A stretch of DNA of 64,000 bases, taken from positions 3,844,001 to 3,908,000 of the forward strand of contig NZ_CP071405.1 of the NCBI RefSeq assembly GCF_022647325.1. Reading direction: 5' to 3'. Below, piece by piece: positions 18,540 through 29,304 of the stretch (positions within the stretch are counted from its first letter, which is position 1; the number at the start of each line of letters is the position of its first letter). The notes under the pieces are model-generated. The model searched no databases. It worked only from the letters and a program-made list of their open reading frames with translations, and was not told where the DNA came from. A program made the translations under genes and the position numbers. This stretch comes from Pantoea deleyi (GTDB lineage Bacteria; Pseudomonadota; Gammaproteobacteria; Enterobacterales; Enterobacteriaceae).

Positions 18540-19562
18540 AATAAAGCGGGCTAACGCCGGTCCGGTCAGCAGGATGGTAAAGAGACGCAGCGTCTGTAAC
18601 GCCATCACAAACGCCATGTTGACCTGGGTGCCCGCCGCTATAATCGCCACCGTGTCCAGTCCGCCCGGACTGGTGGCGAGATAGGCCGTCATCAGATCGA
18701 TATCCAGCATCTGCGTCAGCATCCACGCCAGCCCGCCACACAACAGCATCAGCCCGAAGATCGAGGCCAGCATCTGCGGCAGCGTGCGCAGCGCCAGCAG
18801 GAATATCGGCCGGGTAAAGCGCAGCCCCACGCTCCAGCCGATCAGCGCATAAGCCATCGCCAGCAGCCATTCCGGCACCTGCAGCGCCACAAGATCGCTG
18901 CCGTTCAGCAGCGCGCCAGCCAGCGCGGGCATCAGCAGCGCGCCAGAAGGGATGCGCAGACGGGTGCCCAGCCACGCGCCCGTCAGCATCACCACCAGGG
19001 TCAGCGCAAAACCGTGATTCAGGGTGGGAAACCAGACTAACGACACGCTGTGCGCCTGATCGCCCAGCCCGATGCGCGCCACCAGCGCCGCCGCCGATGC
19101 GACAAACAGCACCCGCAGATACTGCATAAACGCCACCAGCCGCACGTCTGCGCCAAAGTCTCCCGCCATCGCCACCATCGCCGACGCGCCGCCCGGCGAC
19201 GATCCCCAGGCGCCGGTCGGGCCGGGCAGATGACTGAAGCGCACCAGCAGAAAGCCGGAGAGGCCGCTGGCCGCCAGCGTCAGCAGCAGCACCATCACGA
19301 TAATCGGCCACTCCTGAATCAGCGGGGTCAGGATCGACGGCGACAGGCTCTGGGCGATCATGCAGCCCAGCACGGCCTGAGCCAGCAGAAACAGCCGTTT
19401 ATCAATCCGCAGCGTGGCACCCGACAGCCCCATCACGACACCGACCACCATCGGCCCCAGCAGCAGCGCGGCTGGCACATGGAAAACGTGCAGCACCGCA
19501 CCGAGCAGTACCGAGATCAGCAGCAGCAGCGTCCACTGCACAGGCAACGACAGAGCATCCAT
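18510..19562 (-). CDS. abrB: AbrB family membrane protein
   Basis: 350 residues, strongly hydrophobic, two homologous halves of the AbrB duplication, each with a GAWGSSPGGASAMVAMAG / YLATSPGGLDTVAIIAAG element (about residues 118-135 and 294-311). It matches the E. coli inner-membrane protein AbrB, unrelated to the Bacillus regulator of that name. Relatives are annotated as putative ammonia monooxygenase or transporter; the function is unproven. It lies convergent to and overlapping rarD, whereas E. coli has it elsewhere. Confidence 0.88.
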   Translation of the reverse strand: MDALSLPVQWTLLLLISVLLGAVLHVFHVPAALLLGPMVVGVVMGLSGATLRIDKRLFLLAQAVLGCMIAQSLSPSILTPLIQEWPIIVMVLLLTLAASGLSGFLLVRFSHLPGPTGAWGSSPGGASAMVAMAGDFGADVRLVAFMQYLRVLFVASAAALVARIGLGDQAHSVSLVWFPTLNHGFALTLVVMLTGAWLGTRLRIPSGALLMPALAGALLNGSDLVALQVPEWLLAMAYALIGWSVGLRFTRPIFLLALRTLPQMLASIFGLMLLCGGLAWMLTQMLDIDLMTAYLATSPGGLDTVAIIAAGTQVNMAFVMALQTLRLFTILLTGPALARFISRYARTGTE

Positions 19563-19631
19563 AAGAAGTTAATTATTTGTAAAAACAGAAGGGTGAGATT
19601 ACGCAGAAAAGGGGACGGGAGCCAGTAAAAT

Positions 19632-19650
19632 GGGCCATCTCAGATGGCCC
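19632..19650 (-). terminator. Terminator-like hairpin after corA
   Basis: GGGCCATCT-G-AGATGGCCC on the minus strand (effective stem 7 bp, 5-base loop) followed by ATTTTAC, ten bases after the corA stop codon. The T-run is short, so termination may be partial. Confidence 0.6.
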
Positions 19651-19659
19651 GTCACGGTT

Positions 19660-20613
19660 TTACAGCCAGTTTCTGCGCTTGAAGTAGAGATAGGGCGCGA
19701 GTCCGGCCAGAATCATCAGGCCAATGGCACCGGGATAGCCAAAGCTCCACTTCAGTTCCGGCATAAACTCGAAGTTCATCCCGTAGCTGGAGGCCACCAG
19801 GGTGGGCGGCAGGAAGACCACGGAAACCACCGAGAAGATCTTGATGATGCGGTTCTGTTCGATGTTGATAAAGCCCATCGCCGCCTGCATCAGGAAGTTC
19901 ACCTTCTGGAACAGCGATTCGTTATGCGGCAGCAGCGATTCGATGTCGCGCAGGATTTCCCGCGCCTGCTCCAGCTGGTTGCCCGGCAGCCGCGCCTTAC
20001 GCACCAGGAAGTTCAGAGCGCGCTGGGTATCCATCAGACAGAGACGCACCTTCCAGCCGATATCTTCCAGCTCTGCCAGCCGCGACAGCGCCTGATCGTA
20101 CTCTTCGCCCTGCTGGCCTTCCATGATCACCCGGCTGAGTTTTTCCAGCGCGCTGTAGATGTTCTCGATCTCATCCGCCAGCTGCTCGATTTTGGTCTCA
20201 AACAGGTCGAGCAGCAGCTCAAAGGCGTTGCCGTCGATCAGGGTCTGGTTGCGGGCGCGCATGCGGTAGAGACGAAACGCAGGCAGTTCACGTTCGCGCA
20301 GCGTATAGAGCCGGCCTTCACGGATGGTGAAGGCCACGGTGGAGTTACCGGCGTGATCGTCAGCATCTTCATAAAAGAAGAAGGAGTGGATATGCAGCCC
20401 ATCTTCATCTTCGAAGAAACGCGCCGAGGCCTCGATATCTTCCAGCTCCGGCCGTGTCGCCAGGCTCTGGCCCAGCTCGGACTGCACCCGGTCACGTTCG
20501 CCCTCTTCCGGTTCGATCAGATCGACCCAGACGGAGGTGGTCAGTTTGTCGTTTTCGTCTTCCAGCTCCAGTCGCGTCAGGCGGCTGCGATCCAGTTTAA
20601 ATGCGCTCAGCAT
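19660..20613 (-). CDS. corA: Magnesium/cobalt transporter CorA
   Basis: Homopentameric inner-membrane Mg2+ channel. 317 residues (E. coli 316). A large acidic cytosolic domain comes first ([18 protein letters not shown] around 52-69), then a long stalk helix and two C-terminal membrane helices with the [14 protein letters not shown] selectivity loop (GMN motif) and the basic end YFKRRNWL. The start at 20613 gives the conserved MLSAFKLDR with GGGGAG upstream; the five codons before it are not conserved. A leader with a small open frame and a hairpin precedes it (20763-20851). Confidence 0.97.
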   Translation of the reverse strand: MLSAFKLDRSRLTRLELEDENDKLTTSVWVDLIEPEEGERDRVQSELGQSLATRPELEDIEASARFFEDEDGLHIHSFFFYEDADDHAGNSTVAFTIREGRLYTLRERELPAFRLYRMRARNQTLIDGNAFELLLDLFETKIEQLADEIENIYSALEKLSRVIMEGQQGEEYDQALSRLAELEDIGWKVRLCLMDTQRALNFLVRKARLPGNQLEQAREILRDIESLLPHNESLFQKVNFLMQAAMGFINIEQNRIIKIFSVVSVVFLPPTLVASSYGMNFEFMPELKWSFGYPGAIGLMILAGLAPYLYFKRRNWL

Positions 20614-20762
20614 AGCAATACTCCCCATTGCAGACTAAATGGGACAAGGCTGTCCGCCGTTCCTCACAGGAACCGGCAACCTGAACACGGAAACAGAGTT
20701 TCAAAGGTAAATCAGTGCTGACTCGTGCGACGGAATCAAAAAGGGAGGTCGCTGATAACCGC

Positions 20763-20792
20763 TAAGGCTACCCGCGTAAAGAGGTAGCCTTA
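20763..20792 (-). promoter_or_regulatory. Hairpin in corA leader
   Basis: TAAGGCTACC and GGTAGCCTTA form a perfect 10-bp stem with a 10-base loop, about 150 bases before the corA start. The stop codon of the 27-codon leader frame lies inside the stem, so ribosomes finishing the leader would disrupt it. A C-rich stretch and CTTTTTG follow downstream. Confidence 0.65.
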
Positions 20793-20851
20793 GATGTTAT
20801 GCCTGCTAAACAGGTCATTGAGCCAGCATCGACTGGGCGTGTCCAAGGCAT
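20768..20851 (-). CDS. corL: Putative corA leader peptide (CorL-like)
   Basis: 27 codons, beginning MPWTRPVDAGSMT and ending KATSLRG, with GAGAGGAC directly before the ATG and the TAG inside the corA leader hairpin. Salmonella corA is known to be controlled through a translated short leader frame, corL, coupled to Rho-dependent termination. The position, size and coupling to a hairpin here fit that scheme. The symbol is assigned by analogy; I did not compare sequences. Confidence 0.6.
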   Translation of the reverse strand: MPWTRPVDAGSMTCLAGITSKATSLRG

Positions 20852-20913
20852 TGTCCTCTCATGATAATAGTGGGCGCATGTTACGCTGAGACGAAAAAGC
20901 CGTCAACCGCACG

Positions 20914-23076
20914 CTAAAGCGTTTCCAGCTTCGCGTAGGCCGCCACCAGCCACTTGATTCCCTGCCCCTGAAACGCCACCTGCAGACGGCTGTGCTCGCC
21001 GCTGCCTTCCAGATTGATGATGGTGCCTTCACCGAATTTAGCGTGGTGAACACGCTGGCCCAGCGCGAATCCGCTGTCATTTTTGGTCACCGGCGCACCC
21101 ATCCGCTGATGGTTCACCGGACGGCTGACGCTGGCGCGCAGACGCACCTCTTCGATGCAGGTTTCCGGCAGCTCGCCAATAAAACGGGAGGGCCGGTGAT
21201 ACACTTCCTTACCATAGAGTCGACGGGTTTCGGCGTAGGTCAGCGTCAGTTTGAGCATGGCCCGGGTCACGCCGACGTAGGCCAGACGACGCTCCTCTTC
21301 CAGCCGCCCGCCTTCGTCCAGCGACATCTGGCTCGGGAACATGCCCTCTTCCATGCCGACGATAAATACCTGGCTGAACTCCAGCCCTTTCGCCGAGTGC
21401 AGCGTCATCAGCTGAACCGCATCCTGCCATTTGTCGGCCTGACCTTCGCCTGCCTCCAGCGCCGCATGGGATAAGAAGGCCTGCAGCGGCATCAGATCCT
21501 CATCTTCATCCTGATAGCTGAACTGACGCGTTGCGGTCACCAGCTCCTCAAGGTTTTCGATACGCGCCTGACCCTTCTCACCTTTCTCCTGCTCATACAT
21601 CAGCCACAGGCCGGAGTCTTTGATAACCCGGTCAGTCTGAACATGCAGCGGTAAATCGGCGGTTTCGGTGGCCAGTGAATCGACCAGCTCACAGAAGCGT
21701 TGCAGGGCGGAGGCGGCGCGACCCGCCAGCGCACGGCTCTGCAGCAGTTCGCGGGTTGCCTGCCACAGCGTCATCTGGCGTTCACGGGCCGTCTGACGCA
21801 CCACATCCAGCGTACGATCGCCCACGCCGCGCGTCGGGGTGTTCACCACGCGTTCAAAGGCCGCGTCATCGTTACGGTTCGCCATCAGGCGCAGATAGGA
21901 GAGCGCATCTTTGATCTCCTGACGTTCGAAGAAGCGCATACCGCCATAAATGCGGTACGGCAGGCTGCTCTGCAGCAGCGCCTCTTCCAGCACGCGCGAC
22001 TGGGCGTTGCTGCGATAGAGAATCGCGCAGTCGTTGAGCGCGCCGCCGTTCTCCATCCAGACCTTGATGCGATTCACCACAAAGCGCGCTTCATCCAGCT
22101 CATTAAAGGCGCAGTAGATAGAGATCGGTTCGCCGTCGCTGCCTTCGGTCCACAGCTCCTTACCCAGGCGGCCATTGTTATTGGCGATCAGGGCGTTAGC
22201 GGCTTTGAGGATGTTGTTGGTCGAGCGGTAGTTCTGCTCCAGTCGGATCGTTTCTGCAGCCGGAAAATCCTGCAGGAAGCGCTGGATATTCTCGACCTGC
22301 GCGCCGCGCCAGCCGTAGATCGACTGATCATCGTCGCCCACGATGATCACCCGGCCGCTGTCGCCCGCCAGCATCCGGATCCAGGCGTACTGAATGTTGT
22401 TGGTATCCTGAAACTCATCCACCAGCACGTTGGTGAAGCGCTCGCGGTAGTGATTCAGGATGTGCGGCTTGTTGAGCCACAGCTCATGAGCGCGCAGCAG
22501 CAGCTCGGCAAAATCGACTAACCCGGCGCGATCGCAGGCTTCCTGATAAGCCTGATAGATACGCAGCCAGGTCTGCTCAATCGGGTTGCCGTAGCTTTCG
22601 ATATGCTTTGGCCGCAGGCCTTCATCTTTTTTGCCGTTGATGTACCACATGCCCTGACGCGCAGGCCACTGCTTCTCATCGAGGTTCATCGATTTGATCA
22701 GGCGCTTCAGCAGGCGCAGCTGATCTTCGCTGTCGAGGATCTGAAAATCCTGTGGCAGACCGGCATCAAGGTGGTGGGCGCGCAGCAGGCGGTGCGCCAG
22801 GCCGTGAAACGTCCCGATCCACATGCCGCCCTGGCTGGTGCCGATCAGCTGTTCGATACGATGACGCATTTCCGCCGCCGCTTTGTTGGTAAAGGTCACC
22901 GCCATAATTGAGTAGGGCGAGCAATTCTCGACCGACATCAGCCACGCAATGCGATGCACCAGCACCCGCGTTTTGCCACTGCCCGCGCCTGCCAGCACCA
23001 GCAGGTTACTGCGCGGGGCCGCAACGGCAGCGCGCTGATTGTCATTTAAACCATCGAGCAGTTCAGAAACGTCCAT
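20914..23076 (-). CDS. uvrD: DNA helicase II UvrD
   Basis: 3'-5' superfamily 1 helicase of nucleotide excision repair and mismatch repair. 720 residues, exactly the E. coli length. Walker A is [18 protein letters not shown] (about 29-46), Walker B FVDE-like VLVDEFQDTNN, motif [16 protein letters not shown], motif VI YVGVTRAM. The C-terminus carries the RNA-polymerase-binding Tudor-like tail (VHHAKFGEGTIINLEGSG). The start at 23076 (MDVSELLDGLND) matches E. coli; an upstream in-frame GTG does not. A LexA box lies 134 bases upstream. Confidence 0.97.
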   Translation of the reverse strand: MDVSELLDGLNDNQRAAVAAPRSNLLVLAGAGSGKTRVLVHRIAWLMSVENCSPYSIMAVTFTNKAAAEMRHRIEQLIGTSQGGMWIGTFHGLAHRLLRAHHLDAGLPQDFQILDSEDQLRLLKRLIKSMNLDEKQWPARQGMWYINGKKDEGLRPKHIESYGNPIEQTWLRIYQAYQEACDRAGLVDFAELLLRAHELWLNKPHILNHYRERFTNVLVDEFQDTNNIQYAWIRMLAGDSGRVIIVGDDDQSIYGWRGAQVENIQRFLQDFPAAETIRLEQNYRSTNNILKAANALIANNNGRLGKELWTEGSDGEPISIYCAFNELDEARFVVNRIKVWMENGGALNDCAILYRSNAQSRVLEEALLQSSLPYRIYGGMRFFERQEIKDALSYLRLMANRNDDAAFERVVNTPTRGVGDRTLDVVRQTARERQMTLWQATRELLQSRALAGRAASALQRFCELVDSLATETADLPLHVQTDRVIKDSGLWLMYEQEKGEKGQARIENLEELVTATRQFSYQDEDEDLMPLQAFLSHAALEAGEGQADKWQDAVQLMTLHSAKGLEFSQVFIVGMEEGMFPSQMSLDEGGRLEEERRLAYVGVTRAMLKLTLTYAETRRLYGKEVYHRPSRFIGELPETCIEEVRLRASVSRPVNHQRMGAPVTKNDSGFALGQRVHHAKFGEGTIINLEGSGEHSRLQVAFQGQGIKWLVAAYAKLETL

Positions 23077-23209
23077 AAGCACCGTTTACCAGAGAAGAAA
23101 CGCCGTCGTCGCGCTGTTGCGTTCGCCTGCCGCCGGGGTGCCGACGCAGAAAAGCGGCGACACAGACGCCAGCTCAGAGGCGGCAACAGCGCAGAAAAAA
23201 GGATGACGA

Positions 23210-23225
23210 CTGGATAAATTTACAG
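23210..23225. promoter_or_regulatory. LexA (SOS) box of uvrD
   Basis: CTGGATAAATTTACAG fits CTG-N10-CAG and matches 13 of 16 bases of CTGTATATATATACAG. It lies in the short gap between yigB and uvrD, right after the yigB stop codon. E. coli uvrD is a known LexA target. Confidence 0.8.
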
Positions 23226-23228
23226 CCA

Positions 23229-23945
23229 TTATAGCAGTGAGGTGAGTGATGCCAACCGTGAAATTTCGACATGCGGTAACAGGCGCGCATCCGGGATGTG
23301 CATCAGATTACCCTGCCGCAGATTAATCCAGCACGCCTGCAACCCGCCGCGCAGGGCACCCGCCACGTCGGTAGTGAGGTCATCACCCACATGCAGAATG
23401 TGCTGCGGCGCGATAGCCAGCCGCTGTGCGGCAAGCTGATACATATCCTGCCACGGCTTGGCACGTCCGTCCGGTCCGGCGCGCAGGGTAAACCGGAAGT
23501 ACGCCGCGATGCCCATTTTTTCCGGGCTGGCGTTGCCGTTGGTGATCGCCACCAGCGGCACTTTTTCCGCCAGCGCTTTCAGCGTCTGGTGCGTCTCCTC
23601 CGGCATCTCGACCTGGCTGCGCCAGTGGTGGAACACGTCCATCACCTCTGCCGCCCCTGCGGTGGCCTCGGCGGCAGAGAGACCCGCATTCAGCATTGCC
23701 AGCTCAACCGAGCGGCGTCGCCACTCCGACACATCGTGATAGATCTCCGGCTCACGCAGCAGCAGGTCGTCGCGCAGACGCTGATAATCCTGCGGCGTGA
23801 CGCTACGCAGCGCCGGATGATACGCCTGCAGCGCGGCGTGCGACTCCAGGGCGGTGCGGCGGATCACCGGATGGTTATCGTAGAGCGTGTCATCAAGGTC
23901 GAAAGTCAGGGCCTTAATGGCCGACAGCGGACGATAAAACTTCAT
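23229..23945 (-). CDS. yigB: HAD phosphatase YigB (flavin pathway)
   Basis: 238 residues, like E. coli YigB, one of the HAD phosphatases that dephosphorylate 5-amino-6-(5-phospho-D-ribitylamino)uracil in riboflavin synthesis. The nucleophile motif is [12 protein letters not shown] (residues 13-24), motif II AITNGN, motif [16 protein letters not shown]. It overlaps the xerC stop by four bases (ATGA type) and closes the lptM-dapF-yigA-xerC-yigB operon. Confidence 0.94.
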   Translation of the reverse strand: MKFYRPLSAIKALTFDLDDTLYDNHPVIRRTALESHAALQAYHPALRSVTPQDYQRLRDDLLLREPEIYHDVSEWRRRSVELAMLNAGLSAAEATAGAAEVMDVFHHWRSQVEMPEETHQTLKALAEKVPLVAITNGNASPEKMGIAAYFRFTLRAGPDGRAKPWQDMYQLAAQRLAIAPQHILHVGDDLTTDVAGALRGGLQACWINLRQGNLMHIPDARLLPHVEISRLASLTSLL

Positions 23946-24847
23946 TCGTTCTTTCCTCGTTTGGCGCGGGGATGCGCCGCGTCATACACCGATGCCAGAT
24001 GCTGGAAGTCGAGATGGGTATAGATCTGGGTCGTCGACAGGTTCGCATGTCCCAGCAGCTCCTGTACGGCGCGCAGATCGCCGCTGGACTCCAGCAGATG
24101 CGTGGCAAAAGAGTGACGCAGCTTATGCGGATGAATATGGCTGGCGACACCCTGCCGGATGCCCCACTCCGCAAAACGCTTCTGCACATTGCGGGGCGAG
24201 ATGCGGTTGCCGCGCGTCGAAAGAAACAGCGCATCATCCTGGCCGCCAAAGGTGTCGCGCAGCGGCAGCCAGTGCTGGATCCAGGTGACCGCCGTGCCGC
24301 CAATCGGCACCCGACGCTCTTTGCTGCCCTTTCCCACCACCCAGACTTCGCCGGAATCGAGATCGACGTGACGGCAATCCATATTCACCAGCTCAGAGAG
24401 ACGCAGCCCGCCGCCATACATCACCTCAAGCATCGCCCGGTCGCGCACGGCCAGCGGATCGCTGAGGTCGATCTCCAGCAGCTGATTCACCTCATCAACA
24501 TCGATATTCTTCGGCAGATGGCGCGCCTTACGCGGGGTCATCACCCCTTTGGCCGGGTTAGCGGCAAGCAGCCCCTGGCTTACCTGCCAGTCGAGAAAGC
24601 TGCGCAGAGCCGAGAGTCGCAGCGCGAGGCTGCTGGCGGAAAGTCCGGCGCGACGGCTGCGTGCCGCCATGCTGCGCACCTGCGCCGGGTCCAGCGCGGC
24701 CCAGCTGCTGAGCTTCATCTCACCGGCAATGGCCGCCAGCGCGGCAAGCTGGCGCGCATAGCTGCTCTGCGTCAGGGGGCTGAGCTGGCGCTCCACCTTC
24801 AGGTAGCGCAGAAATCCGTCGATGGCCTCCTGCAGCCCCTGACTCAT
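23942..24847 (-). CDS. xerC: Tyrosine recombinase XerC
   Basis: 301 residues (E. coli 298). With XerD it resolves chromosome dimers at dif. An N-terminal SAM-like core-binding domain (residues 1-95) precedes the catalytic domain. Catalytic residues are visible: Arg in GGGLRLSEL, Lys in [12 protein letters not shown], His and Arg in [12 protein letters not shown], His in [11 protein letters not shown] and Tyr in [10 protein letters not shown]. It overlaps yigA and yigB by four bases each, so translation is coupled. Confidence 0.97.
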   Translation of the reverse strand: MSQGLQEAIDGFLRYLKVERQLSPLTQSSYARQLAALAAIAGEMKLSSWAALDPAQVRSMAARSRRAGLSASSLALRLSALRSFLDWQVSQGLLAANPAKGVMTPRKARHLPKNIDVDEVNQLLEIDLSDPLAVRDRAMLEVMYGGGLRLSELVNMDCRHVDLDSGEVWVVGKGSKERRVPIGGTAVTWIQHWLPLRDTFGGQDDALFLSTRGNRISPRNVQKRFAEWGIRQGVASHIHPHKLRHSFATHLLESSGDLRAVQELLGHANLSTTQIYTHLDFQHLASVYDAAHPRAKRGKNE

Positions 24848-25548
24848 GCGCGCTCTACCCAGCGGGCGAGCAGGCCCGGCATCATCTGTGACAGATGCTG
24901 CAACAGCAGCGTGCCCATGCCCGATTGATAGTGCTGGCTGTCACGGCTGCTGAACACCAGCACGCCGAGATCGCCCTCTTCGCCCATCAGCGACATCGCC
25001 ACCGAGCCAATCGCTTTGGCCTGCGGCAGCAGCAGCAGCAGTTCCGGCCCGTTGATGCTGCCGAGATAGTGATGCTGATTGCCGAAGCGCTGAATGCGCA
25101 GCGGCTCAAACGCCTGACGCGACAGGCTCAGCTGGAAGAAATCGGACGGTGCGCCCAGCAGCCATTTATCGCTGAACAGCCGCACATTCGCGCCCGCCAG
25201 GCCCAGCTCACGTGCCCAGCGATGGAGACGGTTGAGCATATCCTGCAGGGAGTCCGCCGCGGCCAGATGGCTCTCCAGCGACAGCAGACGATCAAAGAGT
25301 TCGTGGTTGGCGCTGGCCTGTTCCATCAGCAGCGTGATCTCTTCTTCCAGACGCTGAATATGGTTGCGTTGCCGGGCCATATGCCATTCGACCAGCGACA
25401 CGCTGCCGCGCACCGGATGTGGCACGGTCATCTGTTCAACTTCGCGGGCATTGCGGATAAAGAATTCGGGATTCTGCCGCAGGTAATCACTGACGGCCTG
25501 ATCGTCCAGCAGAACCGAACTGTCAGCCTGCTCTTCGATATTTTTCAT
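24844..25548 (-). CDS. yigA: DUF484 family protein YigA
   Basis: 234 residues, matching E. coli YigA. N-terminal region [20 protein letters not shown], then a coiled-coil helix ([20 protein letters not shown], about 57-76) and a GAF-like domain in the C-terminal half ([20 protein letters not shown]). Function unknown. It lies between dapF and xerC with four-base overlaps on both sides, an arrangement kept across Enterobacterales. Confidence 0.93.
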   Translation of the reverse strand: MKNIEEQADSSVLLDDQAVSDYLRQNPEFFIRNAREVEQMTVPHPVRGSVSLVEWHMARQRNHIQRLEEEITLLMEQASANHELFDRLLSLESHLAAADSLQDMLNRLHRWARELGLAGANVRLFSDKWLLGAPSDFFQLSLSRQAFEPLRIQRFGNQHHYLGSINGPELLLLLPQAKAIGSVAMSLMGEEGDLGVLVFSSRDSQHYQSGMGTLLLQHLSQMMPGLLARWVERA

Positions 25549-26369
25549 AGATGAATAAACCCATCATAGACGTGTGTGGCAGGCCCGGTCATATAGAGCG
25601 GCTGACCAGGCCCTTTCCAGGTGATATGCAGCGTTCCGCCGGGCAGATCAACCCGGACCTTCGGGGCCAGAATGCCCTGCTGGATGCCGCACGCAACGGC
25701 AGCACAGGCGCCGCTGCCGCACGCCTGTGTTTCACCCGCGCCGCGTTCATAGACGCGCAGGCGGATATGTTCGGGATTAAGGATCTCCATAAACCCGACG
25801 TTGACGCGTTCCGGGAAGCGTTCATGGCTCTCCAGAATCGGGCCGAGCAGCTCGACCTGTGCGGTTTTGACACTGTCGACCTGAATGACGCAGTGCGGAT
25901 TACCCATCGACACCGCACCCAGCATCACGGTCTGTTCTGCCACGCGCAGCAGATAGAGATTTTCCGCTTTATTGGCGCGAAACGGCACCTGCTGCGGCTC
26001 GAAGTTGGGCTCGCCCATGTTCACGCGCACCTGATCATCAGGCGTGACGGTCAGGACCATGCGGCCATTCTGGGTACTGACGCGGATGTCGCTTTTGTTG
26101 GTCAGCCCTTTCAGCTGCACAAAGCGGGCAAAGCAGCGCGCACCGTTGCCGCACTGTGCCACTTCACTGCCGTCGGCGTTGAAAATGCGATAGTGGAAAT
26201 CGAGGTCGGGATCGTAAGGCGGTTCAACAATCAGCAGCTGATCAAAACCGATCCCCAGATGGCGGTCAGCCAGCCGGCGGATCAATTCCGGCGAAAAAAA
26301 GATATTTTGTGTCACGGCATCCACAACCATAAAATCGTTGCCGAGACCGTGCATTTTGGAGAACTGCAT
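25545..26369 (-). CDS. dapF: Diaminopimelate epimerase
   Basis: Converts LL- to meso-diaminopimelate for lysine and peptidoglycan synthesis, without cofactor. 274 residues, the E. coli length. The two catalytic Cys are in [19 protein letters not shown] (about 65-83) and [19 protein letters not shown] (about 210-228). The start at 26369 ([13 protein letters not shown]) has GGAG six bases upstream; an ATG eight codons earlier is less likely. It follows lptM by 28 bases. Confidence 0.97.
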   Translation of the reverse strand: MQFSKMHGLGNDFMVVDAVTQNIFFSPELIRRLADRHLGIGFDQLLIVEPPYDPDLDFHYRIFNADGSEVAQCGNGARCFARFVQLKGLTNKSDIRVSTQNGRMVLTVTPDDQVRVNMGEPNFEPQQVPFRANKAENLYLLRVAEQTVMLGAVSMGNPHCVIQVDSVKTAQVELLGPILESHERFPERVNVGFMEILNPEHIRLRVYERGAGETQACGSGACAAVACGIQQGILAPKVRVDLPGGTLHITWKGPGQPLYMTGPATHVYDGFIHL

Positions 26370-26397
26370 TTTTTGCTCCGCCGGATAAGCCATCAGA

Positions 26398-26598
26398 TTA
26401 GTTCGCTTTTACGCCTGCATTGCCGGTTACCAGTCCGCCCACATCGGCTTTAGTGGCGTCCGCTTTCTGGCGTTCGGTCGGCGCCTGCTGTTTCTTCGGC
26501 TGATCCTTCGGCGGGAAGTAGAGCGGTCCTTTCAGGCCACAACCTGCAAGGCTGATTACTGCCAGTGTCATGGCCAACAGGCTTGTTACTTTCTTCAT
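26398..26598 (-). CDS. lptM: Small outer-membrane lipoprotein LptM
   Basis: 66 residues with a lipoprotein signal [20 protein letters not shown] (lipidated Cys 20) followed by [13 protein letters not shown], the hallmark of the YifL family. E. coli LptM stabilises the LptD/E LPS translocon and aids its disulfide maturation. The tail is hydrophilic. It is the first gene of the dapF-xerC operon, as in E. coli. Confidence 0.95.
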   Translation of the reverse strand: MKKVTSLLAMTLAVISLAGCGLKGPLYFPPKDQPKKQQAPTERQKADATKADVGGLVTGNAGVKAN

Positions 26599-26745
26599 TC
26601 TTTATGCTCTTCATGTCCTTTACCTGGATGCTTATCATCGCAGTTGAAGGTGGAAAAGCAACAGGAAATCCCCGCAAATAGCGTGAACCGGGTGACAGGC
26701 CAGAAAGAGAGCGGCCACCTGCGGAGCGCAGGCAGCCCGTCAGCA

Positions 26746-29304
26746 TCAATGCACCTGATAGCGCGGTTGATAGTCGCTGTTGTCGTTGTCAGGCTGCGAC
26801 GTGCAGAGCTGCGTCAGCGTCTGACTGCGGAACGGAATGACCTGGAATCGCTCCCCGGTATTCACGATCTGGTAGAACTGCGGCAGGTTGAAGTTGATAA
26901 AGCTCGACCCATAGGTAAAACGGTCGTGTGACGAAGAGTAGAACCGGCTGACGTCGCGCACCAGCTCCTCTTTGCTGCCTTCGCAGTGATGATAGACCTC
27001 CACCCGGTTGGTCTCATCGAGGATATAGATGTTGAAGCCACGCTCGTCGGTGGTGTTCTCAAAGAAGAACTGAATGATCCCTTCGCTGGCGTAGCCGTTG
27101 ACCACCGGCGGCAGCGGCGTCTGATTGGTTTCGACTTTGATCGACAGACCGTGCAGCTTGTTGTTGGAGATCGCGCCATAAAACTCCACCGCGTTTTCCA
27201 GCTTCTGCACCGAAACGCTCATGCGTTCGAAGAAGAGTCCCCACGTCTGGCCCGCCATACGCAGGGCTTTGAAGCGGCCCGGCTCCTGACGTGTGCTGGA
27301 AAGACGCAGCTCGATACATTCTGACACCAGCTGCTGCACGCGCGTACGGATCAGCCCGCGCAGATGCTGGCTGTAGCAGAACACTTCCACCGTATCGGGC
27401 GGCGACGCATCCTGATGCATCTTGCCCAGAATGGTTTTCAGCCCTTCGATCATCGCCTGTTCGCCGCTGAAGTGCAGCGTACGCACCTCATTCCAGGAGT
27501 TACGATAGAGCAGATCGATACTTCCGATCAGGCACTGCTGCTGCTGACCAAAGCTGAAGACGTCCAGCTTGCGGAAGTCGAAGTGCACTACCTGATTGCG
27601 GAAGGCCGCCGTCGGATCGTGCTCAAGGTTGACGATAATCGCAAGATGGCGGATTTCGCACGGGCTGTAGAGCGCTTTTGGCGTCGGCGCAGGCAGACGC
27701 AGCGGGAAATGGCTGGAGACATCGTTCACCAGCTCCTGCAGCCGCGCCAGATCGCAGATTTCGTTGCCTTTAATATGCAGCCGGGTTTTGCGGGTCAGCA
27801 GACCGTTGAACCACGCCCACGCCACCAGCTTGTTCAGGTAGCGGTTATATTCCAGGGGCTGATGGCTGATGATCGAATCCATGTCCGGCGCCTGGTTATA
27901 GAGATACCAGCCAGGACGGTTGGCGCGGCCAGGCGGCACATGAATAAAGGTCAGATTAGGCTCGGAGAGATCGGGCGAGATCTGCGGGTTAACCAGCGTG
28001 ACCTTTCCCGGCAGCGCCTCGAAAGCCGCATAGAGTTTACGGGTCAGCACGCCGATATCCTGCGGGCTGGCGCTGACGCTTAAATTGTTGCGACGGGCAA
28101 AGCGGATCAGGTTGCGATAGCTCTGCATCATCGCATCCAGCAGTTCGTTATGCGCTTCGCGCACCCGCTCGATTTTCCACTCTGCACGGTTGTCCAGAAT
28201 GGCAATCTTTTCGTCGTTCCAGCCCCAGGCTTTCACCAGCTGCGATAAGATTTCGCGGCGCCAGCCGGTGCGGTGCTGATGATCGTCGGTGCTGAGTTTT
28301 TCGCACACTTTCAGATAGAAGCAGCGGCGCACCAGATCAAGACGCGGCTGATCGTCGATGCTGGTCAGATAATCGGTGACCCGCTCCAGCATCATGCAGT
28401 AGGGATCGAGCCCGAAGCAGATAATTTCGCCGTCGTGCAACCGCTGTTTGATATCCATCGCCAGCAGCTGCGTATTAGGATATTCCCAGCTGTAGGCTTC
28501 CAGCAGCAGCGTTTTCAGGACGGCTTTATAGGGGGAGTCGATGCTCTTATAGAGCTGCCACAGGCTGGCACCGAAATACTCTTCGGCCGAGAGCGTGCCG
28601 AGGCCGCCCAGATCGAGCCACTCGTTCGGGGTCAGTACGCCTTTGGCATAGAGCGACATCACGTAGTCGTCGTAGTGATGCTCTTCTTCGCCCGGCACCA
28701 TGTTCCACAGGATGCGTTTACCGGCCATACGAACCGCCGTACGGTAAAACTCATCCAGCAGTAAAATGTGTTGGGTAGAACCGCAATCTTCTCCGCCCAG
28801 GCTGCCACTTTCGTTGTGACGGAAACGGTTCTCATCAATCAGGAAGAAACTGACTTCCACGCCCATAGAGACGCACCACTTCTGCAGCAGCGTGCATTTG
28901 CGCTGCAGGTTCAGACGCTCCTCATTATCCAGCCAGGATTGATGGCAGACCCAGATATCAAGATCCGAGACGCTGTTCTGGCCAACAGAGGAGGTGCTGC
29001 CCATCGAGTAGATGGCCGTGATTGGCCGTTCGCCTTTCGGCGCATCGGCGTGGCGCAGGTCATTATCGCCGGTCAGGTCGGCCAGCAGCTGGCGTTGATT
29101 TTCATCAGGCGTGAAAAAGCTGATGCCATGTGGAACGTTACCTTCAAGGTAACCCGGCATCTGTGGATGTTGATAATGTAATAAGGTTGGCAGCAGACTG
29201 TAGACACGCTGAAAAGCGGGCCCCATGGCAGCCAGCGCACGATCAACGCGCAGCTGGTTGATTGCATCCAGTCTCTGTTTCAGTGTCTCAATATAGAGGT
29301 ACAA
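26746..29304 (-). CDS. cyaA: Class I adenylate cyclase
   Basis: Makes cAMP from ATP; partner of CRP and stimulated by phosphorylated EIIA-Glc. 852 residues (E. coli 848). The catalytic N-terminal half shows [20 protein letters not shown] (about 101-120) with the metal-binding Asp residues; the C-terminal half is the regulatory domain ([20 protein letters not shown]). The start codon is TTG at [19 protein letters not shown], the same weak start as in E. coli cyaA. E. coli has cyaY next, on the opposite strand; it is absent here. A CRP site lies upstream. Confidence 0.97.
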   Translation of the reverse strand: MYLYIETLKQRLDAINQLRVDRALAAMGPAFQRVYSLLPTLLHYQHPQMPGYLEGNVPHGISFFTPDENQRQLLADLTGDNDLRHADAPKGERPITAIYSMGSTSSVGQNSVSDLDIWVCHQSWLDNEERLNLQRKCTLLQKWCVSMGVEVSFFLIDENRFRHNESGSLGGEDCGSTQHILLLDEFYRTAVRMAGKRILWNMVPGEEEHHYDDYVMSLYAKGVLTPNEWLDLGGLGTLSAEEYFGASLWQLYKSIDSPYKAVLKTLLLEAYSWEYPNTQLLAMDIKQRLHDGEIICFGLDPYCMMLERVTDYLTSIDDQPRLDLVRRCFYLKVCEKLSTDDHQHRTGWRREILSQLVKAWGWNDEKIAILDNRAEWKIERVREAHNELLDAMMQSYRNLIRFARRNNLSVSASPQDIGVLTRKLYAAFEALPGKVTLVNPQISPDLSEPNLTFIHVPPGRANRPGWYLYNQAPDMDSIISHQPLEYNRYLNKLVAWAWFNGLLTRKTRLHIKGNEICDLARLQELVNDVSSHFPLRLPAPTPKALYSPCEIRHLAIIVNLEHDPTAAFRNQVVHFDFRKLDVFSFGQQQQCLIGSIDLLYRNSWNEVRTLHFSGEQAMIEGLKTILGKMHQDASPPDTVEVFCYSQHLRGLIRTRVQQLVSECIELRLSSTRQEPGRFKALRMAGQTWGLFFERMSVSVQKLENAVEFYGAISNNKLHGLSIKVETNQTPLPPVVNGYASEGIIQFFFENTTDERGFNIYILDETNRVEVYHHCEGSKEELVRDVSRFYSSSHDRFTYGSSFINFNLPQFYQIVNTGERFQVIPFRSQTLTQLCTSQPDNDNSDYQPRYQVH

